This document shows positions 40,967 through 60,089 of a stretch of DNA of 64,000 bases, piece after piece. The stretch covers positions 24,007,501-24,071,500 of the forward strand of contig NC_091100.1 of NCBI RefSeq assembly GCF_024713975.1. Reading direction: 5' to 3'. The position numbers and the translations under genes were made by a program. Under the pieces are notes generated by a model. It had not been told where the DNA came from. It was given only the letters and a program-made list of their open reading frames with translations, and made no database searches. Position 1 is the first letter of the stretch. Each line of letters opens with the position of its first letter. The stretch is from Paralichthys olivaceus. Its lineage: Eukaryota; Chordata; Actinopteri; Pleuronectiformes; Paralichthyidae.

Positions 40967-41748
40967 TTTGGGGGAGTTGACCCCTCCCTCCCTATTTTTC
41001 CCTGTTGAATTACTACCCTCCTCTAAAAGTTAGTGAGAGTTCCTCCGATTGGAGGTTGAGCCCCTATAATATTTTAAGAAATGGAATCATAAAAAAATCT
41101 TCAGCAATATAACCACAGATCTGACTGTGAGCTATTTTCAGATATATTTTCCATTGAAGAAATCATCCAGATTAAAACTGTTATATATACATATTAACTT
41201 TTAAAAATGTAATTTTCAATGCTGTGAGCGCTACAAAAAAAAAAGATTAATTCCCACTGTTGCTCAAGGCAGAAAACTGAGAGACAGAATAAAGCCAAAC
41301 CTATCAGCCTGGCTACACCACCAGAGTTGATTTTGAAATATTTAGATAATGATAAAATATAAAATATATATAAAATAATGATAAATATTTTATTGACGCA
41401 AAGAGCAGGTGGAAGGTGTTGGGAAGTCGCTGTCTGTCTGGAAGAACTGAGCCCACAGACAGGAAATGTCAGCGACATAATTCAGTGAAAGACCAGTAAT
41501 GGGAGACACCCACTTGATAAACCCACTGACAAACAAGAATTCACCCAACTTTAATTACACTGATTAACCAACATGTGATCCAGAGTGCTGGTAAAATGCA
41601 GTGGTGTGCAGTGTGGTCTCCAGTGTGCCATAAACTGTGTCTCTCTCAGACTACTTTCTTTGCTGCTTTTGAAAATGAAAGATCCATGAGCAGCAGAGAC
41701 ACAGACATTCTGATTCAATAGCAATGTCTCAATTCTGGGCTTCAACCA

Positions 41749-42144
41749 TTGGAGGCTGTATTTGAAGGTCGATTGTGTCACAGCGGTGTGACGAGTCTCC
41801 CATTTTCAAAGGCTCCTGCAAGTTTGTTCAACAAATGCCTCCTTCCATCACCAAGCAATAAGAAAGAGCCAACGGTTGGGTACTTCTTGGGCCAACATAT
41901 CAGCGCTGGTGATGAAGCTAACAAGCTAGCTATCTTGGCCGCAGAGCTGCAATTAATACAGCTGCTCAAAACAGCTAATGATGCAATGGTAAGAGCTGGA
42001 GAAGATGACGCAATTACAAAATCCTTTGTTGACCAAACCATCTCCTTTCGGTTTGGCCTCCACGGTTTGGGCCTTTGTGGACCACGAAGACTGTGTCCTC
42101 TGAAGGAGACAACTCCTAAATTGTTATTCCCTGCTAAACCTTGA
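41749..42144 (+). other. Unidentified 131-codon ORF, possibly element-derived
   Basis: An open frame with complex composition, including NKKEPTVGYFLGQHISAGDE and KLAILAAELQLIQLL. It is not GC- or repeat-driven. A donor-like site (aatg|gtaagag) falls at 41988/41989, so part could be an exon. The 5' flank ('gtctcaattctgggcttcaa', 'cattggaggctgtatttgaa') resembles fish DNA-transposon ends. I do not recognise the protein, and a chance or mobile-element origin is as likely as a gene. Confidence 0.25.
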
Positions 42145-42389
42145 TGACATGCATGAGCTGGGGATCAAGAGGAATATCCACCATTCTACTGTTTTATTCA
42201 GTGAGTGTTAAACCATAGTTATATTTTCATTTCTGAACATGAAATCTGTTTGAATGTTTGGACTCTGCACCTACTAGAATAAATGATTAATGAATGGCCA
42301 CCCAAGGCTTCAGAGGCTGCTGAGCAAAAAGTAGGTAACACAGACATGAAAAATGGTAAAACAAATAGTTTGCATTTAATTATACTTTT

Positions 42390-42560
42390 ATTACCTCTTC
42401 CAAGGTGGTTATGTTTTTGCCTCTGTCCATTTGTTGGGAGCTTGGTTTGTTTGTTTGTCAGCTGGATTATGCAAAAACTACTGAACTGATTTCCACTAAA
42501 CTTGGTGGAAACATGGGACAGGACCAAGAAAAAAATGTTTTGGTGCAGATGCAAGATTTC
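42390..42560 (+). repeat. Interspersed repeat, 'ggtggttatg' family, forward copy
   Basis: 'ttccaaggtggttatgtttt', 'gtttgtttgtttgtcagctg', 'actgatttccactaaacttg' and 'ttttggtgcagatg' occur in the order typical of a very abundant teleost repeat. It matches 25005-25105 in reverse. Confidence 0.6.
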
Positions 42561-43499
42561 TGTCCATCACATTCTTGAACATTGCCAGATAGGGTGTTTC
42601 TTTATAAATGTACGAATTTCCCAGAGAATAATGTGTGGATCTTGTTGGCATATTAAGGGAACTGATATTTAGACTGTGTGCCATTTGGTGCAGCTTGATT
42701 GACTTTAAAGGGATAATTCACCACAACAAGAAAATTGCTTTATTTTTTACTCTGCCGATGGAGGGGTGGGTGAAGTGTTTGAGTCCACAAAACACTTATA
42801 GAGAGTTATAGAGTTTCAGGGGTAAACAGGATTGCAGCCAAATCCAATACAATTGAAGTACTGGTCCGCTGTGAACCACGCAGGAACACGACTCCAGAGG
42901 AGGATAACAGTGGACATTTAGGCTAAAAACATGGTGTCAATGACGCCATTTCGAGTTGAATCTGAATGTCGGGGCTTACAGATACTTGGGTGACACCACA
43001 CAAGCAGTATGGAGGCATGTTGTGTTTTTTTAAAATGTTTGATGAAGTGGTCATCATTGACTTCAATTGTATTACATTTGGCTACAACACTGTTTACCCC
43101 TGGAACTCCAAAAATGTTTTGTGGACTCAAACACTTCACCACCCCTCCATCAGCATAGTGGTGAATAGATAATGAGTGAATTCTCATTTTTCTGTGAGCA
43201 ATCTCTTTAAGGGGGACGATGGGCCTTGGTGATATGAACTCCACTGAGTGTCATACTAGTTCTTACATGCAGTAAGGGAACCTCTGCTGAGGGCAGACAT
43301 AATGACTTTAAGTTGCACAGGATTATAAAAACTTCCCGGGTGTTGCACACAGTCCCTTGAACTCGGGTGCAGTGCTAAGCTTGATAATCAGCATAGAGTG
43401 GTGTGGCCGTCCTGACAAACACAGACTCATGATGAGGAGCTACATCATGGCTCGGCTGTGCTGTGGCTTTCCTCACAGGTGTGGAGTGGACGCAGTGAG

Positions 43500-43960
43500 A
43501 CGGTGAGCTGTGCTTGTGGCCAGACGAGACGAGACCTTTAAGTACAGACCTCTGGATCTCTCCGTCACGTGACTCTATCTCCAACCTGCCTGCTCCCCGC
43601 CGGCCGTCCGCTCCCACCACTGACAATAAGAAGGTAAACATTTTCTACAGCAACACACACGCACACGCACGCACCCTTAGCTGTAGATTACGCACTATTA
43701 TCCCGCAACTTCACCCCGTCACCCAGTCTCCGGTGAAGGGCGACGTGACGCGCGGGGACCGAGGCGTCGCTGTTCCGGGCAGAGACGGGCAGTGACAGCG
43801 GGGATCACACCGCACACCCGGGCCTCGTCTCCGGCATGAGCGCTCTCCTCACACCGAGCCCCACCTCGGGACCCGTCTGTGTACAGGGCGCACTGACGAG
43901 GGCGACATTATTTCCGGGCTGAAAGCGATTTTGTGGTCGCAAAACGCGAGACGAGAGCGA
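43500..43960 (+). promoter_or_regulatory. CpG-rich promoter and putative noncoding first exon of scrn2
   Basis: The region is CpG-rich in an AT-rich surround and about 1.5 kb upstream of the scrn2 start codon. A perfect palindrome GTCACGTGAC (43564-43573) matches the CLEAR/USF E-box. A donor (aagaag|gtaaac) with last exon base 43633 would suit a noncoding first exon spliced to the acceptor at 45098. Exon use is inferred. The long frames on both strands between 43.4 and 44.2 kb are composition shadows. Confidence 0.5.
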
Positions 43961-44957
43961 GAATGGAGCAAAGTGGCGGTGGGATTTGTGGAGATTACAG
44001 TGGGTGAAGCGCAGCCTCCTAATCCCAGTGTGAAAGGGACGTCTGCAGCTGACTCTCTGCTAATGTGGGGCATGGAAGGAGCCTCTTCCTCTTCACTCCA
44101 CACATGCACATTGTGGTCTGAAAGGGTGGAGGCTCACGCACTGGATGTCGAACACAGACTCCAGAGATTAGTTTCAAATCAGAGGCTAATATGAGCTAGT
44201 TAGTTGGTAGGATTAGTGCTTATTATACACCCCATTACATTTGACTAGAGCTGTTTATGAACAGTCTATGGTGCAGAGTTACTTTAGAGAACGTTGTGTT
44301 CATCCTACCTGGTTTATCTGCAGTGAAGAATTTATTTAGATCTATTTATTATGATTTATTTTTTATGAAACTGAATTTGTCTTATAACAGTTCACATGTG
44401 TGGCTTGTATATAGGCTCGGATGATTTACTTAACAGGTGTTATTTTTTTCGTACATTGTATATTTTGACTATTCTACAGGTCTGTTAAGCAATTGACATA
44501 ATCTTCATATCCAAGTGTGCAACTTTTCAAAATAAAAGCTCTGTAATTCAGCTCGATATAAAGCATGGCAGCAACTAAACTAAAGTGCTTCTACTTCTTA
44601 GACCAATTGCTAAAGAGGAAGTAATTTTATGACTGTTGATGCTATGACAGATTAGCACCTGTTTTACCAGTCAGTCTGAAATGGTGAAATAAAAATATTC
44701 CTTATATCTGAAATTATATTGTGGTGATTTTGACCCACATTGTCACCCAGTTGTGTACCACTGCTGTAGTTTATCTGAGGATATAGAAAGAGACATGTTC
44801 AGCTCTGTCCACAGACTGAAGGCTCACAGCCCCGACCCCACATATTAATAATGAAATTATCGCATGTCCAAATCGCATTAAATTTGACACAGCTTTTCCC
44901 TGGGGTATTAACAATATACATGCCTAGTGTGAAGCTGATCAATTGAAGGGTTCCTAA

Positions 44958-51915
<6,958 letters not shown>

Positions 51916-54430
51916 GGAGGTAGGAGGCTTCCAGACTTGCACAGTGGAAACGCTTACAGTGATCACGTTTGTCTGGGCCAAATTGATCACTATAAGCAGT
52001 TGATTACTATAACCGAAATGCCAAGCTTGTATGATAGTCCCTGAGGGAAAGGTAACAGCTGTTTTTAAGATAAGGGCGATATCACATTGCCAGCTCACGC
52101 TCTCTCTCTCTCTCTTGTGCGGACTCGCTGAGACACACACACCAACTCAGCTGACGTCTCTGACCCGCCACAGTTCAAACAATGATGGGTTTGAAATGAC
52201 GCCACAATATCAACACTGATCACCACATAATGATCGATACTTTTCTTCAACGATTAAAATCTTTCTTCATGTGCACATTCATTCATTACTCACCCTGACT
52301 CTCCCACTCTCACGCTGACACACACACAGGCATGCATACACACAAACAGTTTCTTGGAACAGATGTTCCAAAAAACAATTCTTTCTAACTGTCTATTAGT
52401 GTATTTCAGTTTTAAGATTTAAGCGCATATAACAAAGACAACATAGGCAGTCTTTTAGATCATTTGTGAGTAATTTGCAAATGTCTTTGTTAAACTTCTC
52501 GATCTTCTCATGCTGATAGACTGTGTGGAAGTAAGAGTGAGCGTCTCCAGTAAAGAGAAGTAAGCGTCTAACGTGTGCTGTGTCAACCTGTCCTCTCTTA
52601 CAGTGCCCTCAGGTGGAGATCTCTCACACTTGCTGAGTGGCAGGAGAAGGCCCTGGGACTGTCAAAAACCCTTGTGTTCCTTGTCTTTGATTGGCCTCCG
52701 CCTCACTCTCACATCACACATGCCTGACACCATTCCATCATTAACACAAACTAAATGTCTCAGCCGCACATTTCATTGGAGCATATTTATCAGCTGTATC
52801 ACCCGGAGAGCAATGACTGCACCTCATTAGTGAGTATAATGATGTAGATTTCACAGGCGCATATGTAGAGCTGTGTGACATTGTACACATACTGTAGGTA
52901 TGGAGTTTGTTTAACATTCTGTTTGTCGCTGCAGATGATGGGGCTGTCATTTGTTTGATGGCTTCCTGTCTAGAAAGATCTAATAAAAGAATGTGCATAG
53001 TCTCATCTGAGTGTTTTGTGAGCTCTCTGACCACACTGGTGAAATGCAGCTGTAGCTACTGGTCATTTTAACTGTGCATCCACATTAAGCTTGGTTAAAC
53101 TTGTAAATTCATCTTTTTCTCACTATGTTCTGTCCAGACTTCCCGATTAATGTAAAGCAGCCCAGTGTGTAAGAGGCTGTGTGCCAGTGAAGAACAATCC
53201 AATCAATCAATCAAATTTTGTTTGTGTAGCCCATATTTATAAATCACAATTTGCCTCATCGGGCATGAGAACTAAAGAAGACAACTTGTAGCTGCCTTCG
53301 ACTTTGTCCGATCGCTCGTTAGATATCAGTTTAGTAGGGAACACTGCAGAGCTGTTTCTTTTTATATGATGTCATGCTTGATATGGTTGCTGGTTAACAT
53401 AGGGCTTATGGGTCACTGACGTACTGTTTCATACTTCTGGACCACAGAGTGTAACTGACTGTGAGTTGTGACTGGTCAGACTGGTTGTGTAGTTTAGTGA
53501 CAGATGATGATTGTGTGGTTAAGAAGAAAACTTTGTGTCGTCTCTACTCTTACCTGTGGTTACCAGACGTTGACAGTTTGATAGTTTGTTACCTCATAAG
53601 AGGCGGAGAAAAGAGATTCATCTTGGAACTGGTAAATCAGAATAGTCAAAATAATCCTCTTTCATATTTCTTGACCCCAATGGAAAACAACATAAGGTCA
53701 AGGAAAGATGTGAAGGAGAGGCCTTGAGGAGTTAGGGAAGGAGAACCTTGGTGCAAAGAAAAAAACTACAGGTACACTCTGCATTTTGTTTAAAACCAAC
53801 TTTATGTATAACTGAAGATGTGTGCAGACCATACAGTCTATGCTACAGTCACAAACTGTCCACCTACAGTTCAAGAAAGGTTTGTCACAGTGGACAGAGA
53901 CTTCAAAACAACTGGAAACACATAATTTTACATGACAACGGCATTTTAAAATTTAGACAGCTGAATATGTCTGAATCTGGGTTGCGTTTCATTCCAAGAA
54001 CCAGTTCACAATGTTTAAGTTCACCTTTGTTTGCAGCCACTTCCACAGGATTCAGGGATACAAAGCACTAAAGGAAATTTTGAAATACTGTCACATTATT
54101 CATACTTTATTGATATATTGTGACATTGGATTTTTGCCACTAACAGTTCAACTTCTTCAAATCCCACTTTTTTCCCTTTATCTTGAATTCTTGCTTGGGA
54201 GAAAAAGGCTTGGTTTCTAAAATGGTTTCTAAATAAATAAAGATGTTACTATAATACAAAATAGAAGAAAGGACCCCGCCACTTTATTATTATATAGCTG
54301 ATATGCGTGACAACCTCCATTTCATTTCATTTCAAGGAGGTAGTTAACAAATACAAATCAATATAACATAATCATATAACAATATACAAACAAAATGGAT
54401 TTTCCCTGTAGCTTTAGGTCACGTTGTGCA
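51916..54430. other. scrn2 3' flank and intergenic region
   Basis: The first part is presumably the scrn2 3' UTR; an ATTAAA near 52253 is a possible poly(A) signal. A phrase 'gatcactataagcagttgat' near 51985 looks element-like. An acceptor-like site near 52603 with a pyrimidine tract has no supported exon. The teleost repeat copy at 53190-53300 lies here. No gene is otherwise seen. Confidence 0.4.
53190..53300 (+). repeat. Teleost repeat, 'aatttgcctcatagggct' family, copy 2
   Basis: 'caatcaatcaatcaaatttt', 'gtgtagcccatatttataaa' and 'tcacaatttgcctcatcggg' mark it. Confidence 0.7.
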
Positions 54431-54438
54431 GCCTCCAT

Positions 54439-54452
54439 CCAGGAGGTGGCAG
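54439..54452 (+). promoter_or_regulatory. CTCF-like core motif
   Basis: CCAGGAGGTGGCAG fits the published CTCF core (CCASNAGRKGGCRS) at every position and lies about 230 bp upstream of the first ZNF318-like gene's presumed first exon end. Occupancy is unknown. Confidence 0.4.
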
Positions 54453-54559
54453 TATATGAAACAGCTCGTTTCTGATGGGCAGCGCTGGAAGGCATGGACT
54501 CAATCCGCTGGGGATGGCGGTGATGTATCCGCCTGCCTGTGAGCCCTCGACTGTGTGTA

Positions 54560-54673
54560 TGAGCTGACTGCGAACACTTTGTTGTGTTGTGATGTGTATC
54601 AGCTCTCACGCACAGTTTCGATATTTCCTCCTGGTTTCCCTCTTAAAGAAAGTGACGTCGCCCGGTGGAAAAG
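54560..54673 (+). promoter_or_regulatory. Promoter and putative noncoding exon of ZNF318-like gene A
   Basis: A CRE-like TGACGTCG at 54653-54660 is followed by a donor (aaaag|gtaattt) with last exon base 54673. An acceptor before the coding exon ends at 55116, giving a plausible noncoding first exon. The 5' boundary is not visible. Confidence 0.45.
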
Positions 54674-55153
54674 GTAATTTGTGCTAACTAGCTAGTGAAA
54701 CCAAAAACCATCCCTGCAGTTTAGCTTGCCCTGCAGCTCGTTTATCAGCTCCCCCGAGGTTAACTTAGCGCACATGTGTGGCTATTACCTGGAAATGATC
54801 TGAAGAATATTGTCGACGATAAGAAAGTGGTGAGGTGGATATTTATCGCACCTAAGCTAACTAGCTAGCTACTTATCTAGCAGATCTAGCAGCCTCCTCA
54901 TGTAAACAATAGTTAGATCAAGGGACAGTGGGACATAACTCATGTTTTCATCAAAGCCGGATTGAAATAATTATGGCTGGTTGGTTTTATTCCTCAGTGG
55001 TTAAAGGCTGCAGTGTGCAGTGAAAACCTGCACCCCTGACCCTCCCCAAATACCATCCATGTTCATGTGGTTCAACCTATGGTTTAATCTCACGCTGCCT
55101 CTCTTCCTTGCTGCAGTCTTTGACTTTCTTTCAGCGGCTGAAGTTGCTGTGAG

Positions 55154-58100
55154 ATGATGTACTCGAACAAGGCGGAGCACAGTAACAGGCGGCAGTACAG
55201 GGACAGAAGGCAGTGGGACGACTATGATGACAGATGGGAAGAGAGGCGTGAACCTCACAGAGATTCCTATCACAAACATGGTGGGGATAAACACAGCAGC
55301 ACCGAGAAGACAAACAAAACTAGAGGGTACAGTGACTCACCTCAGAGGCGGTACGGTAAAGACGCAGTGAGCAGAGACGGGAGCAGAAAGAGCCCAGTGA
55401 GAGGACGCATGTCTTCACCTGATAGGGGTGCTGCTGACAAGACACGGCGAAGGTATGCGAAGGATCAAGAAGACGATTACAGATTCAGGCGTGAACCAGA
55501 GGATAGAAAGCACAGACAGTCACCAGACAGCTTCTCACATCAACGTGTACCCAAGGATTTCAAACATGCACTTCCATATGAAGAGGATCTCAAATACAGG
55601 AAAAGCTCTCAGGACTCCAGGCACAGACACGAGGAGTATCCCTATAGACAACAACACAGTGATTACAAATCATCTATGTATTACAAAGACAAAGATCATC
55701 ACGAAGGGAGATGGGACCATTCAGAAGAGAGGACCCGATCACAAGAACGCTCTACAAAGGTAGGACACAGTAAACACTGTTTGAGCCAGAGCGTTGGCAT
55801 TGTGAGGACACAGTATGTCTTTCCTTTTGTTGTGTTATCTAACGTGTCTGTGCTGTTTTTTTAATGAAACTCTCCTCTACATTGAACAGAGTTGTGGCAA
55901 ACCCAGAGAGAAGAATGACTGCCGTTCCAAGGGACACGAGTATCCTCATCAAAATAGAAAAAGGTCTCCATTAAATGAACCTTGTGGGCAGGTGGGTTTT
56001 TTCTCCTTCTACAACTATGTTTCTTAAACTGTTCAGACATGAACTCTGGAAAATGTCGGGTCCCAATTGTGTGGACGTTCTCTGGAGTTCCTGAGTTTGA
56101 TTTTCACATTTGTTCAACTGTGTTCACAACAACGCTGAAATCTCTGGAGCATTCAGGTCAGGGGGGTGCAGCATGCAGAAGCCTGACTTTATGTAAACAC
56201 ATCTGGACTTTTGTCCTCTCACATACAGCTCATCTACAGAATGTCTGGAGGTTCTCTGGATTTCAGTGCATGTCAGCACAATAGCTTTAGTTTCATATTG
56301 CATATTACTGCAGTGCCCTTTTTCCTCCTCTGTCTGAAAGGTTCTTGACCCACCTCTCAAAAAGCTTAGTCTGCTATGATTATTCAGCTGGCCGTCTTTA
56401 TTGTGATCTGTCTGCCGTCAGAGCGCGTGTCGGAAATGTCACATCCTTTTCCCAAACTGTTCCTGATCAGCTGCTGCTACAGTAACAATGGCATCAATGA
56501 GGTGTTTCAGGCTCTTTAGTTGCAGTTTTGCGTGGGAGTGACGCACTGTCTTTGCTTCACTCTGCCCCTGGACTTTGTAACTCAGCAGAGAGTTTAGAAG
56601 CACAAAACCAGTAAGATTGCTAACATGATGATCTTTATGTAGAAATAGCCATGGTGCTTTTAAAGATTTTAGACTGACAACAATTGAATGTAAAAGAGGT
56701 GCATGGCTGAACTGAGGGGCCTTAGTAGCCTTAATTGTTAGGAATGAAAGTGCATCAAGTTTGCTAGTCAGGAGACTAGTTTTTTGGAGTTTTGCAAATG
56801 TATTCGTAGGTTGGTTTCCAGGCTGCCCTTTTCACACAAAACACCAAACCTCTAGGTGGTAAACTGTCATTGTGAAATGAAATTAGTCTGTGGAAACAGG
56901 TAGTTTGGTTTTATTTTATTTTACAATGTGCACTGTGAAATGAGTGGAAACTAGTTTGACCATGTGTTTTGAAGTGGAGGCTGGTTGACCACAGTCCTGC
57001 TCTGCTGTACAGTGTGGGTGTCACTGATCTGGTCCCTCCCTGGCAAACATGTGGCTTATTTTTGCAGTATTCAACTTCATCTGAGGCAAGAGCTTCTCTC
57101 TTCTCTCTCTCTGCTCCACCTTTCTTTTCTTCTAACCATAACTGGATTTAAAAGGTCCGTCAACTCATTGCTGCTTGCTGCTCTATAGCTGATCGAGTTA
57201 TCAGTTCAAGGCCAAAAAGACCATCTGGCCAGCGTGAAATGTCCCCGTGCTCCCGATGTGTAGGCTGCAACTGGACTGCAGTTATCAACTCTCTAAACTA
57301 TGGTTTCTTCTGTGTGTTTCTCCTCAGTTATTAGAGAGTGACATCACCAACCAGAGTCCTTCTGTTCCTGAGCAGAATTCTACAAGGGGTTTCCAGCGTT
57401 TCCTCGATTTGCTCAACAAGGGTGTGAACGTTGCCATGCTCACCAAGGTTGTGACTCAGACCCCTCCAGAAGTCAAAGATGAACCACGTTCTCCAGCTTC
57501 ATTCAACACTACAGAACATCAGTGGTCACCCAGTTCTGCTAGGAGGCAACAAGGAAGCCACCAAAATAACCACTGCTGGACTGAGAGCGAAGGATCCCAG
57601 AGAGTGGTGTCTCCACAGCGTCATCACAGGTCCTTCAACCCGAAGAGATGCTCTCCACCTGATGAAAAATCCCTGCTCAGGAGAGATGCAGGACAAAGCT
57701 ACTACAGCTTGAACAGTAGATCCAGGTCTCCTTCAGTGGTGGGAAATAACACCCTGACCCCTGAGGATGAGCACAAGCACAGGCAGATGCAAGATGTTCT
57801 GCAGGCCATCGGCATGGATTTGGGATCTGAGGAATTGGGTCAAATGTCACATCGAATCCAGGAGCGGTTATACGGAAAGAAGGACAGAGACAGGGGACGC
57901 CATCGTGGAGGAAGTACGGAAAGGGACACAAGGAGGGCGATTTCTCCGAGACATCGCAGTAGATCGTCATCATCAAACAGATCTAATTTCAGCTCTCTGA
58001 CTCGAGACAGTTACATGAAAAAAGACTCATGTAGTGGTAGTGCTCGGAGGGATGTAATAGAGGTACATCAAATACAGGTACATCAAGCTGTTGAATATGA

Positions 58101-58569
58101 CCAGAATGATAGCAGTAGTTCTTTACAAGACAGTGAGCAATGTGAGACTATCTCCCAGGAAAGCCCTGCTGCTTTACAAACATTTTCTCCAAGCACCGCA
58201 TACAATTTATTAAAACCACCTCTTACACCTGCGATGCCGCCATACTCTCCAGTGAACTATTCACAGCTGCCCTACCCAGCTCTACATCCATCTCTGCCTC
58301 CCAACCTGGCCCCGAATTTTCCCCATGTTAGCCCCAGGCTTTTTTTACCTCCCTACCTCCCTTATCCCATCATCCGGCCTCTGAACATCTTTCCATCAGT
58401 GCTCAACCAAACCAGTCGTCTACTCCCACAACACATTAGTAATCCTCCATCAGCCCTTTTTAACCAGGCGAGTATAAACCCACTTCAGCCACTGAACACA
58501 GCACAAAAATCAAAAACACAGGCAAGGCCCAGATGTTTGCAGGTCATTGAGACCAAACAACCCGGATGA
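55154..58569 (+). CDS. ZNF318-like RS-rich protein A (complete, no zinc fingers)
   Basis: Three coding exons join in frame: 55154-55759, 55890-55991 and 57328-58569, ending TGA; 649 aa. Residues 1-240 are strongly Arg/Lys/Asp/Ser-rich (for example RYGKDAVSRDGSRKSPVRG), typical of nuclear RNA-associated proteins. Residues about 257-280 form the block GFQRFLDLLNKGVNVAML. Residues 383-421 hold HRQMQDVLQAIGMDLGSEE through QERLYGKK, which resembles the HDLLKTIGLDIG..QERLHGKK region of human ZNF318. The last 12 residues are RCLQVIETKQPG. All three blocks recur in the next gene, so the two are tandem paralogues. Unlike ZNF318 there is no matrin-type zinc finger before the stop. The tail is proline-rich (PYPALHPSLPPNLAP). 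ATG 55154 or 55157 could start. Function is not known; family placement is by motif only. Confidence 0.8.
56032..56276. mobile_element. Short relative of the terminal-inverted-repeat element
   Basis: Starts 'ttcagacatgaactctgga' and ends with the inverted match 'ctctggatttcagtgcatgt'. It sits 40 bp after exon 2 of gene A, in its intron 2. It shares 'gcattcaggtcaggggggtg'-type internal text with 9282-9802. Confidence 0.5.
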
Positions 58570-59105
58570 AGAAAGATGTACAGTGTGAATGTATGTAAAC
58601 ACTGACTAAGTCACACAATTATCTTAAGCCTCTGGAAAACAGTAGATGATATTCACAGAGTCAACAGTTTGGGCCTTCAGCTTGTCCTGTTTTAACCCCA
58701 AATCACACACTTGAACATGAATTGGAGAGTAAAGAGTAAAGCCGGGAATGATGAAGACGAGAGAAGCTGATGAAATCAACAGTAGTTGCTGAGAAGTTAA
58801 TTGACAAAACCCTCAGGAGCTAACTCCATTACTCAGTCTGTCCTTTAACCACAGCACAACATCAAGCTAAAGTAAAAACACTGAAGGTATTCAAAATCAG
58901 TTTTTTAAATGTTATTTACGACAGTGTCAGCTGCTTCATTCTATTGTTTGAAATGTGTTTAATAATGAAATACACTATAATTTTGGTTGAAATTATGTTT
59001 GTTTGCAAATGTGTTATTGTAGGATACACCCTTCGCCCTTATAACATGCACCATAAACAGAATGTGTGTTCGCAGCTCAGAAAACTGTAAATATCCGACT
59101 TGCAT

Positions 59106-59130
59106 AATAAACACAGTGATTCAAAATAAA
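59106..59130 (+). terminator. Poly(A) signals of ZNF318-like gene A
   Basis: Two AATAAA hexamers 19 nt apart, 537 and 556 nt after the stop. Confidence 0.6.
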
Positions 59131-59889
59131 TAGCTACCTAATTGTAATTGTATTGGTACTGAACAGTGGCCCTGGTTTCACATCACTGCATCATCTCAAA
59201 TCCTTGGAACCAAAGTGTGCAAGACACTGTCTGCTAGCTGACATCATGTGGATAAAAGCTAACGATATTTAGCCTGGACAGTGACAAAAATGACAATAAC
59301 ACATCAGAAGTTGTTTTTGTTCAGTCTTCGCTGATGAGTTTGTTATTTCCATTTTTAAACACATTTTTAACAAGGTTATTAGCTATCGGAGAGAGTAACT
59401 TTTAGACTTAGTTTTGAATGTCCTCTTCAGTTCAGCTACTTTTTTAGTGTTACTGAAAAAGACAGATGCAGTTACTCGCAAGTACTGCACATATGTATTT
59501 TTAGGGGTTTGTGCCTTCATGGCTGCCCACTGTTCCGTGTGTGGTCACTGTGTGGATAGTGTTCCGTGTGTGCTCCGGTCACACGGATGGGTTAAATACA
59601 GAGGTCAAATTTCCCCATGTTTGCATGTTGCACGCTGTGTGTGGGACCATAAAGAGGAATCCTAATCTTAAGTATCCATATGACCCACAGTGCACCAGGA
59701 GAAGGTCTATAAAAGATGGAAACTGAGGAAGTGATGGACAGAAGTGTGATTTTGACATGTGTTGATCCTGAACAGGCTCAGCTGGATAAATAATTGTACT
59801 ATTCATCATCAGGAATGACGTGTTTGTGTCCATCATGGGTACCAGAGCATGTCAACGCCTCGTGTATCTGGGTGTAGATTATCCTCCCT

Positions 59890-59904
59890 CCAGCAGGCGG
59901 CGCT
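59890..59904 (+). promoter_or_regulatory. CTCF-like motif near gene B promoter
   Basis: CCAGCAGGCGGCGCT differs from the CTCF core at one position. It lies about 200 bp before the first presumed exon of gene B. Confidence 0.3.
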
Positions 59905-60089
59905 GCTGACGTGTGTTTGTCAACACCACAGCGAGGTCCCTTCTTCCCCTGAAGCTTGGTCCTCTGGTCCTCATCCCCTGCAGACACTCAGCACATCGCA
60001 GGTTTCACTCCTCACGCTCAAAGAGCAGTTTTCACACAGACGCTTTTCATGAAAACTGCATTTTTCCTCCGCGACGTGAGAGAAGAAGA

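Larger units (their letters stand above)
33321..43300. other. Ten-kilobase region without recognisable genes
   Basis: I find no exons of known families here. It contains TG dinucleotide runs (38876-38900, 39380-39403), an AAT repeat (about 40929-40966), a perfect 12-bp inverted repeat at 36277-36311, an unidentified ORF at 41749-42144 and an interspersed repeat at 42390-42560. It separates the divergent sp6 and scrn2, so regulatory elements for either could lie here. Confidence 0.5.
58570..60089. other. 3' UTR of gene A and intergenic region to gene B
   Basis: Two AATAAA signals at 59106-59111 and 59125-59130 probably end gene A, about 540 nt past its stop. The rest holds the gene B promoter zone with a CTCF-like motif at 59890-59904. 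No further exon is seen. Confidence 0.5.

Noticed and set aside
43375-44194. Frames of 86-93 codons on both strands near the scrn2 promoter
   Set aside because: CpG-rich noncoding region; no motifs and mutually overlapping on both strands.
52573-52830. Possible extra exon after scrn2 with an acceptor-like site near 52603
   Set aside because: scrn2 already ends with a normal family C-terminus at 51915, and the frame resembles no known protein.
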